NCBI GenBank assembly: GCA_038503035.1
Contig: JAVSML010024617.1
Location: forward strand, 1,361,868-1,425,867
DNA from: Crocodylus rhombifer
Taxonomy: Eukaryota; Chordata; Crocodylia; Crocodylidae
Direction of reading: 5' to 3'
DNA length: 64,000 nucleotides
Part shown: positions 30,856-42,320 of the stretch, piece by piece
How positions within the stretch are numbered: position 1 is the stretch's first letter
How the letters are laid out: the number at the start of each line of letters is the position of its first letter
Notes under the pieces: generated by a model
What the model was told of the DNA's origin: nothing
The model's input: only the letters and a program-made list of their open reading frames with translations
The model's database searches: none
Translations under genes and position numbers: made by a program

Positions 30856-31262
30856 ATGGCTGAAGCGCCGGCGGGCGGCGGCGGCGGCTGGGAGCAGAGG
30901 CTGAGCCCGGAGCTGCAGCAGGGCTACCGCATCCTTGGCGAGTTCCTGCTGGAGAAGCACCGGCCGCTCACGGCGCCTTTCCTGCAGCCCCTGACAGGGG
31001 AGGAGGGCGGCGGGGGAGGAGCCGCCGCCGAGGCGGGGGAGGGCGGCAGACGCTCCCCGCAGCCGCCGCCGGGCGGGATGTGGCTGCTGAAGATGCAGGA
31101 GAAGTTCTCTCGCGGGCAGTACACGGGCATCACTGACTTCGTGGCCGACTTCCGCCTGATGCTGGAGACCTGCTACCGCCTGCACGGCGTGGACCACTGG
31201 CTCTCCAAGCAGGCGCAGAAACTGGAGATGATGCTGGAGCAGAAGCTGGCGCTGCTGTCCCG
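30856..31262 (+). CDS. BRD10: BRD10 (KIAA2026) exon 1, coding part
   Basis: It encodes the first 135 residues plus two bases of codon 136. The ATG lies in a strong context (GGGCCATGG). After a Gly-rich start, 'LSPELQQGYRILGEFLLEKH' begins a conserved segment. A low-complexity Gly/Ala/Glu linker follows, then residues 75-135 ('MWLLKMQEKFSRGQYTGITD' onward), which have the helix pattern of a bromodomain. Where canonical bromodomains have Tyr-Asn after the 'NC' motif, this reads 'TCYRLHG' (residues 105-111), so the usual acetyl-lysine Asn is absent. The exon ends CG/GTAAGT, a perfect donor. BRD10 is a large, poorly characterised nuclear bromodomain protein. I recognised it by its N-terminus from memory, and exon 2 joins it in phase. 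Confidence 0.85.
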
Positions 31263-31654
31263 GTAAGTGCCGGTGGCTCTGGCCCTCCTGCTCCTCCCCC
31301 CCACTCCTCGAGAGAGACCCTGCTTGGGCTCCTGGCCCTGAGGGTGGGGTCCGGAACTAGCCTTGCAAGGTCTTAAATACGAAATTATCTTATTGGGAGC
31401 TCATAATTCTTGTATTTGCTGAAAAACTATTGGACACTGAAAAAAGATGTTTAAATATGCAAATACTTTGTCTTATTTCCTTTACTGTAACTAGCCCAGG
31501 GAGTGAGGGAGAACTGGCTTACCAAAGTTGAAGCCTTTCTTTATTTCCAGGCATAGGAAAGTGCTGGCAGCAAACCCAAAAGTCAGTTAAGGCTCCCTGA
31601 GAGCAGCTTGTGTGTTGCATGGGCTGCATCAATTAGCTACCTCAAAAATTATTC

Positions 31655-31755
31655 AAGACTTATAGTAGAGATGATATCTTTTATTTGACCAACAAAATTT
31701 TTGCAAAAACAATCTTCAATTGCAAGCTTTTGGGCACAAACCCTCTCCATCAAGC
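31655..31755. mobile_element. Fragment of a foldback repeat ('ttttatttgacca')
   Basis: 'GATATCTTTTATTTGACCAAC' and 'AAGCTTTTGGGCACAAACC' match one arm of the foldback element at 62444-62740 and a repeat type common in reptiles. Only one arm is present. Confidence 0.5.
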
Positions 31756-31899
31756 ATTGGAGAAAAAACTCTAAAAGTTCTGGGTAGAAATGAAAGTTCA
31801 TATTTTCATAGGATTTCACAGATGAGTTAATAGCTGGAAAACTCCTCTGGGCAGGCAGTTCATAGCTGGTAAGGAGTCTCACCTCTATGTGAACTTCTG

Positions 31900-34800
31900 T
31901 GGTAATGCAAATTACCTTGGAACAGGCAGAGGCAGTGTCTCAAAAATCATTGTACATCTTAAACACTTTTATTATGATTTGTACATGGTACAAGGGTTGA
32001 AATTACCATGCATATATGATGATATAACCTAGTAACACTGGTGGGGACTGAGCTTGGCCACCTTTATCATGTAATTGGCGTTGCTCAGAAACTAGTCTTT
32101 TCCTAGGACAGCGGCAGAAGTAAGGTCCCATAGGAGCATGTGCAAAGAGGTCTTTAAGCTTCAGTCACTGAAGGCAAGTGATGTGTTTCTTAATTTTCAT
32201 GGAGTTTTCACTGTTGGTGAAATGACCCCCAGTCAAAGCGTAGGAACAGCCTTGGTGAAAGCTGAGAGCCAAGGCATGACCTGGTGTGAACCATCCCCTT
32301 GTTTGGCTCAGGAGACCCAGCACCCTGCTGGCATTTATGGGAAAGAGAGGAAGATACCTGCCCTAAAGACCTGGTGGTCATCTCTGAGAACAAAGCAGCC
32401 ACAAATTAATGTACCTGATTCCTTGATCTAGTCATTCTTGTTTCTGTTGGGGAAAAATTTCCAATTGAATCGTTATCTCAGAAGAAGCTTATTTATTATA
32501 ATTTTTTTTTTTTTTTTGGTTTGCTTGTTTTCTGGAATGGCAGGGACAGTGAAAGGTGTGGCAGATTTCTTCCTGAGGATTGGGTATATAACATGTCAAA
32601 ATGTGGCTGAGGATGAAGTGGATGGGTGTCTGATGCTCAGTGCATGTAGGAAGTTCTTTTGAATTTATTGGTAGCTTAAAGTAAGAATAGTCTGAAAACC
32701 AAGCTGTGGTCATGAAAATGGACTACCCTAAGTCCTGTTTTCCCCAGTTGCTTTTTATACCAGAATGACAGGAGAACAGATGTGAAGAACATTTGACCCC
32801 TCTATGCCACAGGCTGCTGTTACCAATAATAACGGTTACTTTGGCATCAGACTCCAAGAGCTTCCTTCCCTTGAATTCTTAAGATGACTGAACTTCCTTG
32901 GAGGCTCAATTTGTGTTAGGAGTGAAAACTCTTCCATGTTAGTAATCTTTTGAGTGGAGTAATTCTGTCATAGTGTGGCAGCAATGGCTTGTTGAATTCT
33001 TGTTACACACTGATGATGAGAAAATGCCTAGCTGACTTTCCATTTCGAGTAATCGATCAAAATGGAGCAACAAATAGCCCATTTGTGGACTTTAGACCAT
33101 CTGAAACATTTTGTGCCAGTCCTGGGATTTCCTACACAATGAGAGGCTAAGCATCTCTGGAATGGACAGTGAGCCCTTATTTAAATGGGGAACTTACTGA
33201 CGAGTTAAGCTGGTGTGGATTTATAGTGAATTAATTCTAAGTTCACCTTTTATCTAGGTGACATGGCTTACAATACTGTTGTTGGTAACACTGAGGTTTA
33301 GTTGTATGTGTCCTGAAGCAGTTTTCCTTATGAGCAAATGCTCTCTTGTCGGGGTAAGCTGTCTCTTGTGTTAAGTGCTTGTTGTATTTTTCACTTCTGT
33401 GAGAGCAAAGGAAATGTCTAGGTGTATGGCAGGAAGCAGAGGGAGTTTCTGAATGGTACAGACAACCTGAGAAAGTGTCTTTGAAAGTAGATAGGTCTGC
33501 CTTGCTGTTAATGTAGACTGAGTGTGTCAATGTGAGGAGTTAGTGCAGAAAAGTGTGCTGGAAATTCCTGTTCAGAATCTTAACTGTGAATTTGGGCCCT
33601 GTGGTTGGAGAAATAGGGTGGGGAAAGGTGCTGAGCACTAGAGTCTTACCTGACTGTCTACTGCTGTTCTGGTACTGGCTCCCTGCACACAGGCTGCTGC
33701 TGTTGCTGTTGCCTCCGCTGTCACCATTGCTGGTGCCATTCTGTCACTCCCTCTGTATCACTGCCTGAAGTTGATGCCCTCTTTACCCACCCCTAGTTGA
33801 GCTAGGGTAGGAACACTAGTGTACTTTGCAGTGTCTTCCTTGTGTAGACCAGCCTTGAAGAATGCTCTTAGATTGCTACGTGCAATGTAGATTTGCTAGA
33901 ATGGTGAGAGTGGCGCTTGCCCTGGTGTTCACAAGATGAAATTATTTTAAAACAAACCAACAAGACCGTCTTTCCCTTTTAAAGATGTTCTATATTCATT
34001 GGATAAAGGATTATAACCTAGATCTCCCCTCTCCCTGACTACAAAAATTGTCATGCTCACTTTCTTCTTTTCTCTGATGCAGTGCATATCTAATTATTAA
34101 AGGATTTGTAGAACCTGGCCTTGGAATATGTTTTAGCTTGGTAGTTTATGGGGTGGAAGGTAGAGGGGATTGGTAGAGGCATTTAAAGGGGAGAACTGGA
34201 TCCTAATCTCCTGCATCCTGGCTGAATGATTTCACCACTGAGCTATTTGATTAAAGAGCAGAAATCTCATGTCGTCCCCCTCTGGCCACGTTGTGTGTAC
34301 ATTTTATATTGTGGACATACTTTGCGAACATCTTTAGTTAGGCCCTGTGTGTAGAAGGGCCTGTAATACCTTTGTAGATCCCAAGGGAGCTTAGATGCCT
34401 AGTCATTCCGTACTGTCCAGACAAGCAGTTCTGGGCATGTCCAAAAGTAGATCTTTAGGTGCTTAGAGAACTTTTTATTTATTGATTGATTTATTTATTT
34501 ATTAATTAGATCTAGACTCCTTTAAGATTTGATAGCCTCTGTTTAGTTGCTTTAAGAATCAGTGTTTTCAAGATAAATAAAACTTAGGCACTTGGGACCC
34601 TCTCAGGAATTGATCGTTAAGTGGCAATAATACTGTTTGTGGGTTTGTGATTTAGTTGTACTTGATCGCCTCGGGTAATTCCACTGGAGAGGTAGTTTCT
34701 TGTTTGGGATAAATTGCATCTACCCTTTGTCAGTTAGGAGGCTAATCCTTCAAATATTGAGTTACAGCAAATCAAGGCCACTTAAGTGCTGAGCACCATA

Positions 34801-35163
34801 GCTAGGGCAATCATTTAATTAAAACAGATGATTTTTGTGCATTTTGAGTTGTAGGTAGAGGGATTTGACTGTGCCTTTTCAGGGCTATTGATGCAGAGAT
34901 GATCCAGCTAATAGAGGAGGAACAGAAGAATATAAATGAGTTGCTAATTTTGCAAAACACTTACCTAGAGTAGCTTTACTTGGTGAAGCTCTGCTTTCAG
35001 ACTCTGACAGGGAATTGTGCAAGAGCATAGTGACAGAGAAATGGACTCATTGGTGGCAGCCAAACTTCAGGTTAACAAAGGACACGTTCCCAGAAATCTA
35101 GGTAGTGCTTGCCCCAGCTCTTCAGCAGCAGAACACAAATGTGAGGCCCTCTAGAATCTAGAG
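31900..35163. other. Intronic sequence, no gene or clear repeat seen
   Basis: Frames here are short and motif-free. A (TTTA)n-like run lies at 34468-34505 and a poly-T run at 32500-32518. Confidence 0.5.
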
Positions 35164-35456
35164 TAGTGGTTTCCAACTTTTTTGTACCCGGACCCATTTG
35201 TAAACATCAACAGCCAGTCCAAGCCCAGTGCCCCTCACTCCTGACCTGCTGCCCCAGGCCCTAGCCCCCAGTGGGTGGGAGGTATGAGAGGTGCCAAGTA
35301 GCCCCTGGAAGGGTGGAACTTTGACAGCCTGCAAGGGAAAAGCCATGGTTCCCCATGTTTTCTTCTAAAGGATCAATTTTTAAAGCTTGTTCATGGCCCT
35401 TTTATATTTTCTTGTGACCTACTTCTGGGTTGCAACTCATGGGTTGAAAAATGCTG
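35164..35456. mobile_element. hAT MITE
   Basis: The left end is TAGTGGTTTCCAACTTTTTTG and the inverted right end CAGCATTTTTCAACCC. Flanking 8-mers atctagag and ctttagat agree at 5 of 8 positions, consistent with an old target duplication. Confidence 0.6.
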
Positions 35457-35558
35457 CTTTAGATGCTGTGGCAACATGCTTTTTGATACTGAATGTGTCT
35501 CAGTCTCTAATTGCTACTAGTTAATAACAAATTAATTTGGCGTTGAGATCTATTCTGT

Positions 35559-35747
35559 GTGCTTTTGTTGTGTAGGTCTGCACTACTCTGTAAAGGACAC
35601 TGCTGTGCTGTGCCAAATTATGACTACGCACAGGAGATTATTGATGATGTTGCACAGATGGAGTTCCCCAATGTAAGATGTATTAATGAAGGGTTCCTAA
35701 ACCAGGTCAAAGACCTTATAAAAAAGAAATGGTATTTCTTATTGTGA
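35559..35747 (+). pseudogene. Unrecognised coding-like block, possibly an anticodon-binding-domain fragment
   Basis: A 62-codon open frame contains 'NYDYAQEIIDDVAQMEF' and ends 'LIKKKWYFLL'. Its composition is protein-like and its pattern (Tyr-Ala-Gln near the start of a helix, later a Leu-Asn-x-x-Val/Ile helix, then a Phe-Leu-Leu strand) resembles the anticodon-binding domain shared by threonyl-type tRNA synthetases. This is a weak, by-eye match. It starts after an acceptor-like 'ttttgttgtgtag' and is cut by an LTR-like insertion at 35743. It could be a processed pseudogene fragment, a decayed mobile-element ORF or chance. Confidence 0.25.
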
Positions 35748-36551
35748 TGCCCCGAGTTGGCGCTGTGAGTATAGTCCCGCCCTGTGGCCAGGGTCCCCCA
35801 ACTCACCTACCACAACTTGATGGGATTTGTAAAGAAGGAGGGGGTTTGGTGGTGTTCCTTCCCTTGCTGACTGGAAGACAGGGTATTCATGTGTGTGCTG
35901 TGGTGGTCCTTAGGGCTCTGCCTCCCCTACACTCTGTCCACTTGCCAGCCGCTCAGGTCTCTGAGCTTTTGCCCACAGGAGGGTATCCACCCCATAACTG
36001 TGGGTCCAGTGTGGGCACCAACAATCCATCTGGCTGCCAGGATCTTGACTTGGTCCTGAGGCTGTAGATCCTGGCCTCAGGGTCTGAGCTGTTGGAGTTA
36101 GATGGCTCTCACAAGGAGGATCATTGCTATGGAGCTCTAATGCTCTGTGTCCAGGAACTGCCCATACCCAGCCATATGCCAGCTACTGCCCATGCTCCTC
36201 TGCCATGGGGCAGTGGCTCCAGGGCAATTCCTGCCAGCGTGCTAGATCTCGGTGTGCCTGGTGTATTCCCAGGTGGCCTCTCTCCCCCACCTGCCTGCTT
36301 CTGGCAGGGTTTTTAAATCTCCTGTGGCAGCATCCCCAGCTGACGTAATCAGCTGGCTGCTGCCCCTCCCGGGAAGCAGCCGCTTGAATAACGGGCAAAA
36401 CATCGGCTCGCGTGGCGCTCCCCCTGCCCCTGCTTGCCCGGGAAGTAAGTTTCCTGGGGTATGTGTAGCCTTGCCCTCGTTTCTTGGGAATGCTGGCGTT
36501 CGCCCCTGGTGTTTCCGAGCCCTGCGGGGGTTTCCTACCACTGCACTTACA
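35743..36551 (-). mobile_element. Solo LTR candidate (809 bp)
   Basis: The plus strand begins TGTGATGCCC and ends GCACTTACA, giving TG...CA ends with a short TGTRA inverted repeat. On the minus strand a TATA-like 'GATTTAAAAACCC' lies near 36310-36322. It shares 'CACCTRCCACAMCTTGATGG' and the following block with 49380-49440, so at least two family members are present. Flanking 4-mers ttat and gtat agree at 3 of 4. Confidence 0.5.
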
Positions 36552-36568
36552 GTATAAAGACTGTTGAT

Positions 36569-36731
36569 CAGTGGTTCCCAGCCTTGGGTCACAACCCAAA
36601 TGAGGGCTGTGGGGGCAACTTCCGCACTCAAGGGATGAGCCATGTGATGTGCTGGGAGTTCCCCCACTCCTGGGCCGCCACAACTCTGCTCCCAGCTGTG
36701 GGTTGCGGCAAAAAAAGGCTAGGCACCATTG
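36569..36731. mobile_element. hAT MITE
   Basis: CAGTGGTTCCCAGCCTTGGG on the left and inverted CAATGGTGCCTAGCC on the right form hAT-type terminal repeats with the 'GGGTCACAACCC' core mirrored near the right end. Confidence 0.6.
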
Positions 36732-37329
36732 CTAATACGGATGGCAATGGTTTACCAATATGGATGGAGACTCTGCAAAGGTCCATGATGCCAAACATAT
36801 TTAAAAACTCAAACCTATTTGCCAGTATAAGTAAGGAAATGTTTGCTCCCCAGATCACTTAAGAGAAATCTGAACTCCATTAGTCTCCAATCTGGAAGAC
36901 TAAGCTTTACCTTTTGTTTTCTTGAGAGATAAAACTTTCACTGGATGTTTGGGCAAAAAGAAAGTAACAATTTAACTTTGCCCTGAGTAGTTTTAGACTC
37001 TTAGTGAAGTGTGCTTTGGAAGCCTAATGGATAGATGACAATGCTTTATGAACAATTTGGATGTTTCTCTTCATTATGTTTCTTGTGTGGTATGGTTGCT
37101 GCATTTTGCACGACATCTGTAGGATGAGCGAACAAAAAGTGGAAAGACTTTCTGACAATGCCAGCTCTTAGTTTTCACTTGTTTGTTTGACTGTGAAAAA
37201 ATAATAGACCAATTCTGCTGCCACAAAGAACTCAGAAAGCCCGTAACAGGGTGGAATGATTTTGACATTATGGATTTGAAATTTCTAGGTTTATCTTGTG
37301 AATCATGTTTGTACATTTAACGGTGCCAA

Positions 37330-37413
37330 CATTACATGGCATCTCTCAGCACCCTTGAAAGGATCTCAAGGCACCCCAAGGTCACATGGCATCCTGGTTG
37401 AGAGGCATTGGTA
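37330..37413. mobile_element. hAT MITE fragment
   Basis: The inverted right end reads CAATGCCTCTCAACCAGGAT. The left end is diffuse; two near copies of 'catggcatc' lie inside. Confidence 0.45.
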
Positions 37414-37565
37414 TAGATAAACGGAAGGTGGTCAGGGACTGAGAAGTTGGAATTGTAGAGTGTTCCTAGTCTGAGGCTAAAGAGTGGTTGTGGTAACATG
37501 TACTGTAACCAAGGAACTTGAGTGTTTTGTGTGTGGAATTAATGTCATAGGGATATTGTATGACA

Positions 37566-38024
37566 GGCTTGTCCAACATACGGGCCGCCATACGGCCCGC
37601 CATGCCATTTTCTGAGCCCTGCGGTGCTGCGACAGGAAATTAAAGTAAACATTGTTTACTTTCATTCCCACCCTTTGTCTCTCCTCTAGCCCCATAGCAG
37701 CTTCCTAATAGCTGCTGAAGGGCTGGGGAAGGGACAGGGTTCGCACATGCACCGTGTCAGCAACGTCAAGCTGAGGAGTAGCCACATGTCACTTGGGACA
37801 GGATGAGCCCAGCTGCAGCAGCAGGGGCTCAACTGCATTTTCCCCCTACCTGTGCTGGTCAGTCCTGAGCGGCACGTGGCTCTGCTGCCGCTTCTGCTGG
37901 CCGGTGCAGACCCAGCCGGGCTCTTCCCGTCCCCACCAGCACATGGGAACCTGGCTTCAGTTGCATGCTGCTCTGGATGGGACAGACCCAGCCAGGTCAG
38001 CACCAGCCAGGAAAAGCGGCATGC
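37566..38024. mobile_element. hAT-type fragment, left end only
   Basis: It starts CAGGCTTGTCCAACATACGG, a hAT-like terminus with an internal 'CGGGCCGCCATACGGCCCG' palindrome. The right side runs into CR1 at about 38025. Confidence 0.4.
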
Positions 38025-38893
38025 AGAGTCCAGTGATGAAAATAATGCAGCAGGGAAACCAGCATGGATTTGTAGCTGGTACATCATGCCTGACCAATCT
38101 GGTTTCATTTTATAACGGGGTCACAAAATGCTTAGATGCAGGAGTAGAAGTAGGTGTTGTTTTCTTGGATTTTAGGAAGGCCTTCGATATGGTATCTCAT
38201 CCCATTCTCATAAATAAATTAAGAGACTGTGATTATAAATGTTTACATGGTCCAGTGGGTGGCAAATTGGCTTGGCTTAGTCACACCCAGACAGTGGTAG
38301 TAAATGGGTCAGTATTGACCTGGAAGGATGTGTGTAGTGGGGTCCCACAGGGTTTGATCCTTGGTTCTGTACTCTTCTATATCTTCACCAGTAATTTGAA
38401 TGTGGGTGTGAAGTGTACTTTGTCCAAGTTTGCAGACGATGCTAAATTGTGGGGTGAATTGCACACTCCAGAGGGTTGGGAATGATTGCAGACAGACCTG
38501 GACAGATTAAAAAAGTGTACAGTACACAGTAACATGCAGTAGAACAAGGACAAGTGCAGAGTGCTATACCTGGGGTGCAAAAATATCCAGCACACCTACT
38601 GGCTGGGAAGTGACCCTCTCATCAGCACAGAAGCAGAAAGGGATCTCGGAGTCATAGTGGACTCCAAGATGAACATGCGTTGTCAATGTGATGAAATCAT
38701 CAGCAAAGCTAGCCACACTATCATGCATTCAGCAGATGCATGACAAATAGAATCAAGGAGATGATACTTCCTTTCTATACAGCATTGGTCATACCGCAGT
38801 TGGAATACTACATCCAGTTTTGGGTGCCGTACTTCAAGAAGGATGTTGATATACTCGAGAGGGTCCAGAGGAGGGTCACTGGTATGGTTAGGG
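38025..38893 (+). mobile_element. CR1 LINE fragment covering the reverse-transcriptase palm
   Basis: The plus strand reads 'GVVFLDFRKAFDMVSHPILI' (first catalytic Asp), 'GVPQGLILGSVLFYIF', then 'FADDAKLW' in place of the usual YADD box, followed by the CR1 C-terminal part ('VDSKMNMRCQCDEIISKA', 'LVIPQLEYYIQFW'). An open stretch of 150 codons (38035-38482) is kept, but later frameshifts kill the ORF. The 3' tail is missing because a hAT-type element starts at 38894. Confidence 0.85.
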
Positions 38894-40240
38894 CAGGGAT
38901 GGGCAAAATATGGCCCATGAGGCCATTCTATTCGGCCCATGGGACCCCTAAAAAATGTAGAAAATTAATATTTTTCTGCCCTTGGTTCCTGTCAAAAATG
39001 ACAGGAACCAAGGGCAGTAGGACCCAGAGGAAGTCCAGCGGACTCCAACAACAGGGTGGCCCACCTGGCCCCGCCCCCCCAGCTTGAAGCCCCAACCAGG
39101 GCTTCTGGCTTGGAGTAGCCATCATGCGGGAGCCACAAGTAAGTGCAGGGAGGGGAGGAGAAGGGTGGGGAAGACCCCAGGCAGGGAAGGAGCACGGGGG
39201 CAGGGGGAAGTGGCCCCTTCCCCAGTGCCCTGTGCTGCAGCTGCTTGCAGTCTGCATGGGGCTGTCTGTGCCTGCTGTGGACAGCCCTGTGCAGGCTGTG
39301 AACGGCTGCAGCAGGGAGCAGTGGCTTTGGGGCAGGGGAGGGGCTGCTTTTCCCCCCCTGTGCTCAGCTTTTCCCTGGGCTTCTTCCCTGCGTAGAGAAA
39401 AGCAGCCCCTCGCCTGCCCCATGGCCAGTGCTCCCTGCAGCAGGTGCTGGCAGCCTGCATGGGGCTGTCCGGAGCAGGCACAAGCAGCCCCAGCCTGGCT
39501 GTGAGCGGCTGCAGTGTGGGGCACCAGGCATAGGGTGGGCAAGGGGCTGCTTCCTCCCCTGCACTCAGCACCACCTTGTAACCTGGCCCCACTGCCAGGC
39601 TGGGTTACAAGCTAGTGCTGAGTGTAGGGAAGAGCAGCTCCTCGCTTGCCATATGGCTAGTGCCCCACACTGCAGTCACTTACAGCCTGCCTGGGACTGC
39701 CTGTGCCTGCTCCAGACAGCCCCGCATGGGCTGCGAGTGCCTGCAGCAGGGAGCACCGGCCATGGGATGGGTGAGGGGCTGCTTTTCCCTGCACTCTACA
39801 CCAGCTTCTTCCCTGCTGGCAAGTGGGGGCTCAGGGCTGTGCACTGCCCCCCCCAACTGTATCGTGGAGTTGGGGGGTCACTAGGTGTGAGTGGGTGGGG
39901 AGCCATTGGAAGTACAGGGCCCGCACTGGTGTCCCAGGGTCAGTGCCAGAGGGGCCCAGAGCAGGGTGGCAGGAGCGCAGGGTCCCAGCTGGCAGGGGCT
40001 CTGTGGAACCTGGCCAGCTCCCCTCCTCTTCCTGCTGGTGCAGCCCAGCCCATCTCCATGGACCCCCTGCTAGCCTGTGCCCTGCTTTGGGCCCTACCAG
40101 TGCTGGCCCTGGGACATTGGTCCCAAGATGGTGCCCAGGGGGTGGGGCACCTGTCAAGGGGCGGGGCTACCCATGCGGCCCTTGACAACCTGCCAAAATT
40201 GAATAAGTAGCGCTCCTCCTGGAATAATTGCCTGCCCCTG
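38894..40240. mobile_element. GC-rich non-autonomous hAT-type element with internal inverted repeats
   Basis: It starts CAGGGATGGGCAAAATATGG and ends, inverted, CAGGGGCAGGCAATTATTCC. These are the same terminus types as the element at 51360-52186. It is inserted in CR1. The flanking 8-mers ggttaggg and aactagga differ only by transitions, which could be a decayed duplication. The interior is made of long inverted repeats centred near 39370 and 39595. The many long reading frames in it come from high GC content and are not genes. Confidence 0.65.
39470..39725. repeat. Long imperfect palindrome centred near 39595
   Basis: The left arm (about 39490-39585) and right arm (about 39605-39700) are inverted copies sharing 'CTGCAGTGTGGGGCAC', 'CACTCAGCACYA' and 'CTTGTAACC', with a 20-base centre. 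Confidence 0.75.
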
Positions 40241-40248
40241 AACTAGGA

Positions 40249-41600
40249 TATAGGCAGCAGCTCTCAGGTGCATGCACACTCTCACAGGCTTTACTTACAG
40301 TGGTGCAGGTTGCCCTGCTAAGAGTGCCCAAAGGACATAGGTTGTGTTCAAAAGGGCAATGATGGGGCAGACTGGGAAGATAAACTGTGTTGGAGTTTAT
40401 CAGGATGGTAAGCCTCTGGGACCTTTTATATCAGGGGATTTCAAATTTACTGGAAGAGGTATGCACTTACAAAACTCAGGTAGCATACATCTCAGTTCCT
40501 TGCTTTCTGTATTTGCTGCCTCAGCAAACTTTCTGTGTTTAGGGTGCATTTACGTGGTGGTGTTGTCTGTTGTTTCATTTTTAACTTCTCTAACAAGTGC
40601 CTTGGCAGGTGGTTAGGTAAAAGGAGAGCGAGCAGGAAGCATCTCAGGAAAGCTGCTGTGACAAAATTCTCGTGTAGACAACATTTCAACCATTTTTCTG
40701 GGCTGGTGTGGTGGTGATTCTCTTCCTAGACTGCATGATACCCCTGATTTTTGAGAAGGAAGTATCATGCCTAAGCCACAATAAACCATACTAGTTGCTA
40801 TTGTCTTTCAGTACTTCAGGATGGGTTCCCAACATACTTCTTCATGCAGATACCTTAGTTTTATTAGAGCTGGCTAAGTGCTATTTCAGATGATACTTAA
40901 TTTTATTAATCTGGCTTTCTGCATCTATGCAGCAAAACTGTAGTGTTGGTACAAGGTGACTCATTAATTATTTTCATTCTCATAGCTTGATATGCACTTC
41001 ATGACTTTTATGCTTACCCTGTCTTAGCAACAGCTGTGTTACAAGATCACAGGGGTTTTTTGCTAGGTATTTTGACTAGGTTCTTGAGCTACACTTCCCA
41101 TGGGAATAAAGTGGGAGAAGAGAGTTCTTAAATGGAGAAAAATAAATACTTAAAATACTAAAGATGAACACTTTAAGTGGTCACTTTTTTTATACAAAGG
41201 ATCTTGGTTATATTTTTTTTTCTTAAAAACATGTTCTAACAGCGGTAATAGAAAAGGTATATAAACAATCTGCAGTGTTGCCTAGTGATTCAGTTGTCTG
41301 GCTGTTCTTAGAAGTGTAGAACTTTATGGTCTAGTCCTGTGAATTGCTGAATATTCTCAACTCCCATTGCATTTGGAGAGACATGAAGGTTTTTGATACT
41401 GCCCTAGATCAGCCTTTATGTGGTTAGTAAAGTAAAAAGAGAAATAATCCTGAATGCTATAATATGTTAGTCCAACTTGTATATTTACTGAACACTTTGA
41501 TTATGCTTACCTTCCCGTCATAAACATAACAGATGATAGTTGAAGAAAAAGATAAATGATAAAATTAGGGTACAGATCATTCTAGTTCAATATCTAATAA
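40249..41600. other. Intronic sequence, no gene or clear repeat seen
   Basis: This is AT-rich unique-looking DNA with short frames only. Confidence 0.5.
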
Positions 41601-41602
41601 AT

Positions 41603-42320
41603 CATAGAAGTAGGGTTGGAAGGGACCTTGTAGATCTTCAAGTCCAACCCCCCAGGGGGCCTGAGCAGGAGAAAAACTGGGCTCAGATGACTCCAGCCAG
41701 GTAGGCCTCTTGCCTCTTCTTAAAGACCCCCAGAGTAGGAGCCAGCATCACTTCCCTTGGAAGTTGGTTCCAGATCCTAACTGCCCTAACTGTGAAGTAG
41801 TTCTTATGGATGTCTCTCTAAACCTACTCTCCAACAACTTGTGGCTGTTATTCCTTGTTATGCCAGGGGGCACTAGGGGAAACAAGGTCCCTCCCAAACC
41901 CTTCTGGTCATGTGTCCTCCCCCCCCCCCAGTGAGTTTATAGACGGTCACTAGATCCCCCCTCAGCCTTCTCTTGTCAAGGCTGAAGAGGTTCAGGTCCC
42001 ACAGTCTCTCATTGTAGGGTCTCTCATTGTTGTCCCCAGATCATGCAGGTGGCCCTCCTTTGGACCCTCTCAATGTTGTCCACATCCCTTCTGAAGTGGG
42101 GCGCACAGAACTAGACACGTACTCCAGCTGTGGCTTGACCAGTGTCGCATAGAGGGGGAGTATCACCTCCTTGGCCCTACATGAGATGTACCTGTGGATG
42201 CACAACAAAGCCCTGCCAACCATGACCTTGCATTGTCGGCCCATGTTCATCTTGGAGTCAGTAATGACTCCAAGATCCCTTTCTGCCTCCGTGCTCTCAA
42301 GAATGGAGTTTCCCATCTTT
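41603..42320 (-). mobile_element. CR1 LINE, 3' end
   Basis: Inverted CR1 tail 'atcatagaagtagggttgga' starts it. On the minus strand it reads 'STEAERDLGVITDSKMNMGR' and 'LYATLVKPQLEYV'. It is 5'-truncated near 42320 and contains a C10 run at 41920-41929. Confidence 0.85.

Larger units (their letters stand above)
29640..31330. promoter_or_regulatory. BRD10: CpG-island promoter of BRD10
   Basis: This block is rich in GC and CpG, in contrast with its AT-rich surroundings, and it contains the start codon exon. No TATA box is seen before the ATG. Two palindromic NRF1-type sites lie upstream. The transcription start cannot be placed exactly and may fall at about 30000-30800, part of which is an assembly gap. 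Confidence 0.8.

Noticed and set aside
29816..30904. Long reading frames across the CpG island on both strands
   Set aside because: They run through the 400-N gap and exist only because N codons are not counted as stops; GC-rich DNA also lacks stops by composition.
39084..40210. Long frames on both strands (100-260 codons) in the GC-rich hAT-type element
   Set aside because: No motif, frames in all phases and both strands, and the sequence is made of inverted repeats; a compositional effect.
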